Positions 1 to 10,300 of a stretch of 64,000 nt of DNA are shown here, one piece after another. Each line of letters opens with the position of its first letter. The stretch's first letter is position 1. The stretch lies in contig JASANG010003711.1 in the NCBI GenBank assembly GCA_030248215.1, forward strand, positions 1 to 64,000, in the 5' to 3' direction. Under the pieces are notes generated by a model, which did no database searches, had not been told where the DNA came from, and was given only the letters and a program-made list of their open reading frames with translations. This DNA comes from Enoplolaimus lenunculus. Lineage: Eukaryota; Nematoda; Enoplea; Enoplida; Thoracostomopsidae. A program made the translations under genes and the position numbers.

Positions 1-390
1 TCGCCTGGTTATATATACTGTCACTATTAGAATCTTTACATTTCATTTCTTTGTAGTGTTCGTAAAATGGTTCTGAACTCCACGTAAGTGCATCGTCTGC
101 TGTAGTTTTTGCCAACTACTCGAAAGTTCAAAATGCTAGTGATCATGCTACATGTGATTGTTAGTAAATTAGCACAGCATTCCGGCACAACCAAGAAGCA
201 TTTTGTCAATTTTAAGTGTATTAAATCACGAAAATAGGATCATTTAGATCATAACCTGTTTGGCATACTTTCATGACGGGTGTCCCGTTTCCCGAAGGAT
301 AGCAATAATGCCGGATAACAGCAATTGCTACTCCTGTTTGTGCATACGCGTAGATTATTAGACTTTGTTGTTATTCTTGTTATTTAAAGT

Positions 391-735
391 TTGGTTAGCA
401 AGAACGCTTCGTGCGGTGGGCTTGGGGGGCTGCAGCCCCCATCCTGCTTAGGACCTTTCCAAGTGCGGGGAGCGCAGGGAGCGCAAGCCCCCCTGATAAA
501 ATTAGGGAGTGGAAGCCCCCTGATAAAATTAGGGAGCGCAAGACTCGCTGATAAAATTAATCTCAAAAAATATTGTTGTCCCATTTTCTGTTTTTCCTAC
601 GAAAATATATAGCTCCACCATTTTCCCGCTTCCCAAAAGCATATTGTTGCAAGGGTGTCCACACAAGAGGCATTGGGGGGCCGTTCCCCCACATTTGGTT
701 GGCCCCCCATTGCGATTGAAATTGATTTTTCGAAT
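391..735. repeat. GC-rich repeat block with ~28-bp tandem units
   Basis: A GC-rich island in AT-rich DNA. It contains three tandem units of about 27-28 bp, each of the form GGGAGCGCAAGCCCCC followed by TGATAAAATTA (roughly 477-559). C-runs and G-runs on both sides (GGGGGGCTGCAGCCCCC near 424, and GGGGGGCC with GGCCCCCC near 675-712) could fold back on each other. Open frames across it reflect the repeat and not a protein. Confidence 0.6.
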
Positions 736-957
736 CATTCATCTCTCCTCATCAGAAATTTTTTCAACTCTACGCGTTTGTTGAATGAAAAAATTGGCAC
801 TGTTAAAATGATTAAAATGCAGTGATATGCAAGTCAGCTGTGGCTACCAAGGACTCAAGTCGGTGCAGAGGGGAGTGACAGGTGGCGCAACCCTAATTAC
901 GAAAATCTACGTTCCCTTACTTTGATCTAACAAATTTTGTACAATATGAAAGGAATT

Positions 958-1350
958 TGATTTGCATCCCATTGTCCCGTTTTCCCATTTGCCACAAACA
1001 TACCTGTCCCGTTTTTCCGTTTTCCCATTTGTTCCGTTTTCCAAGCAAAAAAATTACAGCTGTCCCATTTTCTCATTTGCCCAAAACAAACCTGTTCCAC
1101 AGTTCTGTTTTCCCAGCGAAAATTTGCAGCTGTCTTTTTCCTTTTTTCCCAGCGAAAAATTGCAGCTGTACCATTTCAACATTTGCCCGAAACAAATCTG
1201 TCCCGTTTGCCGTTTTCCTAGCGAAAAATTTGCAGCTGTCCCGTCTTTCTATTTGCCCGAAACAAACCTGTTCCGTTTCACCGTTTTCACAGTGAAAATT
1301 TGCAGCTGTCCCGGTTACCCATTTGCTCAAAGCAAGGCTGTCCCATTTTC
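958..1350. repeat. Tandem satellite, unit ~65-70 bp
   Basis: Degenerate tandem array. Each unit has CAGCTGTCCC, then a CATTTGCCCRAAACAAACCTGT-like stretch (two overlapping 20-bp parts), then CCGTTTTCCCAGCGAAAA and TTTGCAG. About five to six units are visible. The overlapping long open frames on both strands (957-1441) come from the period and not from coding. Confidence 0.7.
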
Positions 1351-2687
1351 ACATCTGTCCGTAATGCTGTCGGCAGGAGTATATGAAATTATCCCGATTA
1401 CACTCTTGTGTTTTGCTGACCCGAGGGTAAACGGGCTGTAACGAGGGAAAACGGGACGCCCCTAAAAGATTTATACCGCAGACCAGGTCCAACATAATAT
1501 TATTTGCCGCACCCGATTTGAAAAATGAAAACTTACTCCTTAATTCTCTGTAGGACATTTTACCAATGCTGTATAGACAGTAATTAACCGTACACGCGAC
1601 AAGGTTGCGTCAGGTTTGTTGCTATTTGAGGGCCGTTACTAAGCAGCAGGATGATAGATATCGGGTGCAATCTGATTCTACTGAGATGTTTTATAACAAC
1701 ATTGCCCCTGCAGGTGAAATTCTCTAAACTTTTCTTGTGCAAATGTTCAAGCCTCCAGAAATTTCGGTTATGTGTTATTAAAGTAACCCTTATTCTCGTC
1801 GGTGCTTTGGGACATATCTTTTCGGGTTAAGCGTCGAAAAGCGAGATTATACCTAATCAAATTTGAGTTTAGAGACTTATGCTCTGTGCAGCTTTGCTTG
1901 GATAATTAAGCTTTTGTTTCAAACAGAATTCAACCAAACTGAAATCCAATTGATTTGCTCAACAACCAAATCTTGTGGCATACAGATGAAAAATTATGAT
2001 AGAATATTTATGAAATTTCCCAAAGCTTCGGTGCAGCCCGAATCTACTTTCAATGCAAAATCGTGAACCTGTCAAGGCTTAATGAATGAAGCTTTAGATA
2101 AAATTTTAAGCTTGTCCTTACATTAAAGCTTATTGTTAGGCTTCGGAATATGCTTAGACTACTGTTATATATGCACGTGAAAGTAACATTTTGTATGTTG
2201 CAGAAACATGACGTTTTAAAGACGACTTCTGTGTTTAAGTCGATTTTGGACTTAAGTCCTGAAAGAAGTTTAAACGCCTAATTCTCACCTAAGCCTAAGA
2301 CGGAACTTTGCCTAATCCTAAACGTAAGGTTGAGTCTTGCCGAGCCAAACGATTGCCGAATTTTAAACCTAAAACCTAACACTAGCCAAAGGAATGGCTT
2401 GCAATGAATTCTTTGAAATCACAAAATCCCGAAATCCCGCCACAAACAAGACCTGTCAATTTTTTAGCTGAGACTGTGTGATTTTAAAACGGTTGTAAAT
2501 TACTTACGTATACAAGGACCCATCCAGTGTACACCCACCAGACAACTGAATGCACATGCCATTTTGTCAACACTTGCGCCATTGAAAGGTCGCTGTTTTT
2601 TCTGTGGCACAAAGAAGTTTCCGCTTTTTAATACATAATCTCTGATGGGACTCTGTTTTACCGAGGTATCACGACATTTCATTGCCT

Positions 2688-2845
2688 CCGACAACTCGTG
2701 GACGTGACAACTTGTCTCCCAGACAGTTCGCCGATCCCGAGAACTCGTCGTCGACCTTGACAACTTGTAGCATTACTGGTCACAGCCGACAACTCGTTGC
2801 CCCGACAACTTGTCAACCATGATAACAGACGACGAATTGTCGTAG
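2688..2845. repeat. CGACAACTCGTC-type short repeat block
   Basis: A cluster of imperfect GACAACTCGT and GACAACTTGT motifs (2693, 2706, 2760, 2790 and 2804), ending in the opposite orientation (GACGAATTGTCG near 2830). The same motif fills the stretch just after the XPR1 stop codon (12531-12870) and occurs alone near 38100, so it is a dispersed repeat in this genome. Confidence 0.6.
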
Positions 2846-2924
2846 ATTCGTTTAAAAAATAAAGAACGCAAAAAATTAATTATAATCTCAGTAAATTACT
2901 CGCATAGAAATTGGTTTTTCGGAC

Positions 2925-2995
2925 CCTTTGCGAGCGAAGCGAGCCAGAAACCAAGCGCCATTTTAGTGTTAAACCTTAAATTCAAAATCTTGGCT
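2925..2995 (+). repeat. Dispersed GCGAGCGAAGCGAG repeat (family E)
   Basis: GCGAGCGAAGCGAGCCAGAA followed by CCAAGCGCCATTTTAGTG and an AAAATCTTGGCTCC-like stretch. The same order of motifs recurs at 34158-34235, 39058-39130 and 54083-54115, and inverted at 31378-31440, 32536-32585 and 35505-35588. It is a dispersed repeat of unknown class. No terminal repeats were identified. Confidence 0.55.
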
Positions 2996-4028
2996 CCCCC
3001 ATTTAATAAGCCAGTAGGAAGGAGGAATAGATTGAGACCTGCCGCTCTTACACTTTTGGTAAGAACAGGAAAACACCGCAGGAACTACTGCAAAAAGACA
3101 CCAACGTTACTCGCTGTAGAGTCGTCAATGAACAATATTTTTTTATCGCCGTTGCAGCCAAGTATGTGGACTCATTTTTACAGTACCGTAAACGGTACGT
3201 GGTGGGTGGCCTATAACTCAAAACTACAAAACTTAAGTAAAATGTTGGCTTTAAGTTGGAATTAGATTCAATCATGTTTATGCATCCCAGCTACCGGCAC
3301 AATATCCGAAAGCTTTTAAGCAGATCTATTCGCGAGTCCAGATTCGCTCGCCCTAATTTTATGCGTAATGATATAGCGGAAGGTCACAATATTTCTTCAG
3401 ATTACCTTTTGAATAATTTAACAGGTGGTGAAAGTTTGTATGAGGGATTTCTATTAACAATGATTGTGATCCAAAAGAAAATAATAAAAGCTACAAAAAC
3501 GCTTGAAATTTTCCAATGAAGATTATTAAAGTTAACAAATTCATGTTCATTAAAACAAGTCATCAGATGTAGAATGGATTGACAAAAACTATTACCGTCC
3601 CACGGCCTATTAGATATAAATTTTATTGTTAAAACATAATTTTGAACAACGGTGTTTGAAATTGTGAAGTCGGATATCAAGAAAATGTTTAAGCTAGTGG
3701 TCATATGGAAGCTCTTTATCTGTTGGAAGTACAACATGCGCATAAAGCAGTTTTAGGTCTACGTGTAATAGTAATATTTTACACGCTACACTGCTGTATT
3801 TGATTTCGTTTATGCAATTATGTATTAGGGCTTCAGAATACATTGCCATTACAAAAAGCTTTTTCTGAAAGTAAAATTAAAAGTGGAATGGATTCAAGGT
3901 GGTATTTGTAAGCAAGTGAGACATGCTTTTCCTGGTGCAATGCAACATATATGCAGTGCACATTGTGTAGTATGCTTGCAGGCAGCATTCGGTTGACATA
4001 TAGCCGACAATAGAAGCGGTTGGATGGT

Positions 4029-4085
4029 GGGTTACGCGGTGTAATGGTAACAGCCAGGTCGCTAGTTCGAAACCACCCGTAACCC
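4029..4085 (+). repeat. tRNA-like remnant (possible SINE head)
   Basis: An 8-bp perfect inverted pair GGGTTACG/CGTAACCC resembles an acceptor stem. Between the arms lie an A-box-like GGTGTAATGG and a B-box-like AGTTCGAAACC. The whole is only about 57 nt, and the expected T-stem does not pair, so it is probably not a working tRNA. A decayed tRNA-derived SINE head or tRNA pseudogene fits better. Confidence 0.4.
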
Positions 4086-4360
4086 GCTTTTCCAGCTGCG
4101 TAGTTAAAAGGTCAGAATTTCTGGTTTCTACCTAGACTGACAGTATTGTTTAGCAAGCTTAAGCTGATTGTTTCCTCAGCGAAATTTTCTGGTGGTTTTT
4201 TGCTAACCGTAGAAAGTTATCCGAGTAAGCATGTCTGTGAGTGAAAAAATTTTACAAAAAGTTTGGTTTGAATAGTTAGAAAGATGTGTTCAGAGTAAAC
4301 TGAAGCCAGTTTTTGTAATCTAGTCCATGAAGTTTAACTGTTGATTTGTTGAAAGTTTTT

Positions 4361-4370
4361 TCACGTGCAG
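4361..4370 (+). promoter_or_regulatory. Acceptor-like site just upstream of XPR1 ATG
   Basis: A pyrimidine-leaning stretch ending in CAG lies 11 nt before the first ATG (4382). It would serve as the 3' splice site of a 5'-UTR intron, or as a spliced-leader acceptor if the species trans-splices. No upstream exon can be identified from sequence. Confidence 0.35.
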
Positions 4371-4381
4371 GATTAGTAACA

Positions 4382-7300
4382 ATGAAGTTTTCTGAACATT
4401 TGGCCAGCCATTTGACTCCTGAATGGAGAAAGCAATATATAGAGTACGACAAAATGAAGGTAAGTTTTATTAGTTCATAAATGTGAAATCATTGTACGAC
4501 TATAAATGCACTTGAAAAGTTCTATTTCTAAGTCCATTGAGTTACTGGAAGTCTGTTCCCAGATAAAGAAGAATTTTAAAGCTAAGGGTAACCAAAGGTA
4601 AAACATGCTATCAAATGAAAATGTACGTATGTAGTTATGCCTATTTCTTACTATCTTTCAAAAATTAGTATCCGGCAACTACCGATCTTTTTATTTAAAT
4701 CAGTGTTAACTGTGTGCTGATTCTTGCAAAAGATATTGGAGAAGTTATGCACATACTCTCTTTGCCTGGTGATTTAAACCATCAGTTGCTTGTTCCTCTA
4801 AATTTTTTTGTTATATCATATGCCACGGGCGCCATATATGTATATGGCTTTAATCTGTACGCTGTTTAATATATTGATTTGTAGGAAATGCTGTATGAAG
4901 TCCTAGAGAAGGCGCCACCTGCAGAGCTGGCTTCGCGTGCATTATTTTTTAAAGAAAAAGATATCGAATTCTTCAAATTCAGCGCTTCCGAGTTGAACAA
5001 GATTAATTTGTTTTTCGCAAAGAAATTAGCAGAAGCAAAAATGCGGTTTATTGAACTAAAAAGCAGGTAAGCCGGTATCGGGCTCCCAGTGTGAAAATTG
5101 GAAGTCACGTACACCCTGTAGCACCACGTGTTTTATAAAAATTATTTTGACATGACGTGCGGCGAGTATTGCACCACCCTATGTCTTCAGTTGTTTTTTA
5201 GTTTGGTTGCTTGCTGTACGTACTGTACTATATTATTTCCATTGCAACATTCGTTTGGTTAACATTAAAACACGTATTTTTTGTAATTTCAGACTTGATA
5301 ATGCTACGCCAGCTTTTCTATCAGATGACAAATACGGCACAATAAGCGTTTTGCGACGCTCAGCAACGTATTTATCAGCAAAACGTAACGAGAAAATTAT
5401 CGATGATCTTCGATTCGCGTATTCCGAATTTTATTTTAGTCTCATTCTCATTCAGGTATTGGCGTTAGTCCAAATGTTCTTTCGCACAAATAAAACACTA
5501 TCAACGTGGCAAACTGCTCTTCACTACTTTGAGATCACATGATTCTTGCAGCACAGCTAGATTTGCTATTATTTCATTTTAATAAATTCAGGGTTGTTTT
5601 GTAAATTTTTTGTCTGGCTTAGCGGTAAGCGGAAGTAAATATATTCAGAATAGATTATTATAGATAACTGATGTTCTTACACCGCTTATTTCAATTTGTT
5701 TTAGAATTATCAGGAACTTAACTTCACGGGTTTTCGTAAAATCCTCAAAAAGCACGACAAATTATTTGAAAACTCACAGGGAACGCAGTGGAGGCATGAC
5801 AATCTTTTTGATGCTGTATTTTATACAAACAAAGAGGTAAGTTGTATAAAATGCAGACGGTTTTGCTTCACTGAGGAGATGTGTACCGCTTTAAAATTCA
5901 GTAGTACCTGACGTTATACGGATGTCCAGTTTGGTTGTGCGCTACGCGATATCGCTTTGAGCGTTCGTTTAACTCGACTATGCCGAAGCATTCGAGTTGG
6001 TAAGGGCTGTAATTGATATGGATTAAAACACTGGTTTTAGAAGAGAACTAGCAAATCGTGAATGATGATTCAGGAAGCCTGTAACATGTCCTGTCAATGA
6101 TGCTGTCAGATTCTGTAAGGCCCGCGGCGTTCCATGCACCCCACTCGTTATATCCCTGTCATGCTATATGCGGCGTGTATTTTTTCAGATTGACGAATTA
6201 ATCTCAGAAACCGAGCAGCTAATGATCAATCGAATAGAACAGGGCGATCGTACGAAAGCCATGAAACGCTTGCGAGTACAACCGATGGCAGAAATTCAGT
6301 CGCCGTGGACAACGTTTCGGCTCGGATTGTACTTAGGCAGCTTTGTTATGCTGGTCGGCATTATATTGTTTACCATTGCATTTAAGGATATGACTGGAGA
6401 AATACCTTGGGTATGTTATTGGCCTATTTATATACTTGCTGTTTGGTCGGCTTCATTTCTCGTAAAAACGATCGAAAAAATAATGGATTTTCATCTGAGA
6501 GGTATTATTAGTAATAGAAAGAGTGGATGATCACTCTAACAAGCGTGTGCAACTACCGAAATTTGTATGGTACAAAATGTACCACCGGGCGTTACATTTT
6601 TGGCCGACCCCCCTTGTTTAGAGGGGGGTCGCTATCACATGCATACCCTAAATTAAACTGTAAAACGTGTTTGACGCCGCACTTGGTAATAGCAAGAGTG
6701 GATGATCACTGTTACAAGAGTGTGCAACTTCCGAATCGTGTGTGGTACAAAATGTACCAGCGGGCGTGTTGTATTTTTGGTCGACCCACCCTTGCTTAGA
6801 AGGGGGTCGCTATCACATGAGTACCCTTAAATTAAACAGTAAGGGGAGTATGTTTGACGCTGCATACATAAAGTACCATGGTTCGCACCAGTTGTAAGTG
6901 TTATGGCGTGTTGTATTGTAAATGTGGGATCTTCGAAACTATAAGAAGCCTGTGCCTGTTAAAATCGTATTCTTCCTTTAACTAACTTTAGGTAATCAAG
7001 AAATTAATGACCAGCCGTAGTGGGGCTACATGTATTGAGCGATGCTCAAGCACAGTTAGGCAATTAAGCTAATATGCAAATTAGTTATTAGCAAACTGTT
7101 TATTTATCGGTTTTGGAGGTTTGTAAACCTTTCATTCAGATTCCTCGTACCCAAAGATCCTTCAGAGACCTATCAAGCATGCTAATATGCAAATTAGCTA
7201 TTAGCCAATTACTAAATTATCGGTTTTGAAGGTTTGTAGACAATTTGTTCAGATTCCTCGTACCCAAACCCGTTATTGCTGAAATTAGATTGCTTGTAAC

Positions 7301-10300
7301 CCTTATAATTGGTGAAATATTGTAAAACGTCATAATTTAGGATAATCAATTATGGTAATATGCAAATGAGCTATTAGCTAACTATTCAAATATCGATTTC
7401 GAAGGTTTGTAGATAATTTATCCAGATTTCTCGCACCCAAAAACCCTTTATTGCTCAAGTTAGATTGTGTGTAACCCGAATAATTGGGGAACAAAAAGTC
7501 GTAATTTAGGCTTATCAATTATGTTAATATGCAAATTTGCTATTAGCTAACCTTCAATTATCGGTTTTAAAGTTTCGTAGACAATTTATTCAGATTGCTC
7601 GCACCAGAAAACCCTTTATTGGTGAAATCGGATTGCATGTAACCATAATAATTAGTGAATAAGAAGTCCTAATTTAGGCTTATCAATTATGCTAATATAT
7701 ATGTAAATTAGCTATTAGCTATAGTGCTGACAGTAGATTACTTGTAACTGTAATAATTAGTGAAATAATGAAGAAAGCCTCATTTAGGCTTAACTAATTA
7801 TTCTAATTAGACTGTAGCTAATAAACGGCTTGAAATTTTAAAACCCCAATGCGAGGCTAACAGCCCAGGATAATTGGCTTTCAGACAAAAAAGTTTATCA
7901 AAATCTGTTCAGTGGTTCCTTACATTTTTTGGACGGACGGACAGACGGACATCCACCTTTCGTCCCCAGCGAGCACAAAATAGAAAACGCTTCGCGAAAC
8001 TCCGATCTTCGCTCGGAATTTTACTTCGCTCAATCAATATATTACGAATTATATAATTGCACCTTCAACTGTTTTATCGTTGTATTGAAGCATTTGTTCA
8101 TTCTAGGTTGGTGTTCGACTGTTCCGCGGTCTCTTTTTCATTTATCTGTTTACGTTTTTGGTTGGCGTTAATATGTACGGCTGGCAGCGGTCAGGCGTGA
8201 ACCATGTACTTATTTTTGAAATTGATCCAAGGAATCATCTAAAATACCAAACGCTAATGGAAATTGCTTCTATGTTTCTTGTACTTTGGGCATGGTAAGC
8301 GTTATACTTTTATATTTGACCTGTCCGTTTAGTCTTTGACATTAACAATAAGATCTGCTAAAGTTGTGCGGTTGAATCTCGCGTGTTTTGTTTGAAATTG
8401 ACAATAGAAACTAGGGAAAGTTTATAAGATTTTGGAGCAGATTTTGACGAAATGTATTGAGCGAAGCTAAGACATACTTGTGAAATGATTTAAGAAGTTC
8501 TAATTTAGGCTTAACTAATTAAGCTAATATGCAAATTATGTATTAGCTAACTATTCAGGTATCAGTCTTGGAGGTTTATAAACAATTTGTTCAAATTTCT
8601 CACGCCCAAAAACCCTTTAGTACTGAATTTGATTGCTCGTAACCCTAATAATCAGTGAAATAATATAAAATGGCCTTGAAGGTTTATAGACAATTTATTC
8701 CGATTGCTCGCACACAAAAACCCTAATAATCAGTGAAATAATTTAAGATGTCTTAATTTAGGCTTAGTAATCAAGCTAATATGCAAACGAGCTAATAGGT
8801 ATCTATTCAGTTGTTGGTTTTGGAGGTTTATAAACAGTTCAGATTTTCCGCCCCTGAAAACCGTTTAGCACTGAATGTTATTCCTTATAACCCTAATTAT
8901 TAGTAAAATAATTTAAAAAGTCCTAATTTAGGCTTAATTAATTAAGCTAGTATGCAAATTAGTTATTAGGTAACTATTCAATTATCGGTTTTAGAGGTTA
9001 TAAACATTTTATTCTGATTTCTTTTGGTGCTGAAATTGGATTTGTTGTAACTAATAATTCGTAATTCGTCAAATACAGTAAAAAGTACTAATTTAGGATT
9101 AACCACTTATGCAAATTAGCTTGTAGTTGATAAACGGCCTAAAGTTTTAAAACTCCAATGCGATGTTAAACCCCAGGATAAAAAGTTTTCATACAAAAAA
9201 GTTTATCAAAATCGGTTCAGCAGTTTGTGAAATTCTTTTCGGGCGGACAGACGGACATCATCTTTCGACTTCCGAGCACAAAATATAAAACGCCACGCGA
9301 AACTCCGACCTTCTCTTGGAGTTTTGTTTCGCTCAATAATGTAAGCGATGCAGCTTAACATTCAAAATCCGTTTCCGTTTGGTCTCCAACACCGTATAAT
9401 TGTTTTTGTTCATTTTTTGCTGTCTCACGATTTAAACAGTCCGTGAATGTGTAAAATGGATATGATTTTCTCCATCCAATTGGTGTTGACTTTTATTTGC
9501 CATTTTAATATTTTTGTATTTCCAGGTGCGTCATGGGCTATCTGTACTATGATGTGATACGAATTCCAAAACTTGTGATGCCTTTTTTGCTCATGGTGAT
9601 TTCAGTTATATGGCTTTTGAATCCTTTCAACTTTGGACACCGTTCTGCGAGGTATTGGTTTTTGAGAAAGGTAGGTTCAAGTTGAGCGTTAGTTGATTAG
9701 CGTTGATTTAGTCATTTTGTACAATGCTAACGTCATTTGTAATTACGTACTTCCAGGGTATGTAATTTTCACGATGTAATCAGTAAATGCCGATTGCAAA
9801 TGCGTCAGATTTCAAATTCATAAGCAACTTTTTAACCAATCATAGAGCCTAGGCATAATGAGACATATTGAACCTAAATGTGCATAGAATTACGTATTGT
9901 TTTTACGTATATGTATGTTTTGCATTTTTAGGTATATGTATGTTTTGCAATACTTAGTCACGCTGTGTTATTTGCTGACTTTTGGCTTGCTGATCAAATG
10001 AACTCAATGGTGACGTTTTTCCAAGATATGGAATATTTTGTTTGCTTTTACACAACCGAAGTCGATTGGGCAGATGGTATGAGAATTCGAAATATGACCG
10101 CTGGTGAATGGCCTGGCGTAGACTATCAAAACGGCAATGATGTGTGTATGACCAATATTTATGGTAAACATTTTATATTCGCAATAAATGTCAAGACTGA
10201 ATGTTTTGTCGCAACACCTTAAAGTTTAATCGCTGTTGATTTCGTAAAACTAATTGAGCTGGAGCAAACGTGATTTTTGATTCAGAGGTATTGAAACTTT

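Larger units (their letters stand above)
1..4381. other. Non-coding region upstream of XPR1-like gene
   Basis: No convincing gene was found here. The short open frames have no family resemblance and most lie in repeats. The region holds a GC-rich repeat block (391-735), a satellite (958-1350), a run of TAAGCCTAA-like motifs (about 2255-2385), a CGACAACTCGTC-type block (2688-2845), a GCGAGCGAAGCGAG-type dispersed repeat (2925-2995) and a tRNA-like remnant (4029-4085). I see no clear structure in 740-957, 1450-2250 or 3000-4020. The promoter of the downstream gene should be here, but I cannot place it. Confidence 0.6.

Noticed and set aside
957-1441. Two overlapping open frames of 112 and 159 codons
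   Set aside because: They lie in a tandem satellite; the repeated FAQNKPVP-like peptides follow the DNA period, and the opposite strand is open too.
4029-4085. Functional tRNA gene
   Set aside because: Acceptor-like arms and boxes are present, but length is about 57 nt and the T-stem does not pair.
6168-6530. 120-codon frame extending past XPR1 exon 5
   Set aside because: Only 6189-6410 is exon. After the GTATGT donor the frame runs into intron sequence until a chance stop, and the next exon restores family homology.
7011-9337. CRISPR-like regularly spaced repeats
   Set aside because: The ~165-bp tandem units are eukaryotic intronic transposon cores, without short direct repeats and unique spacers.
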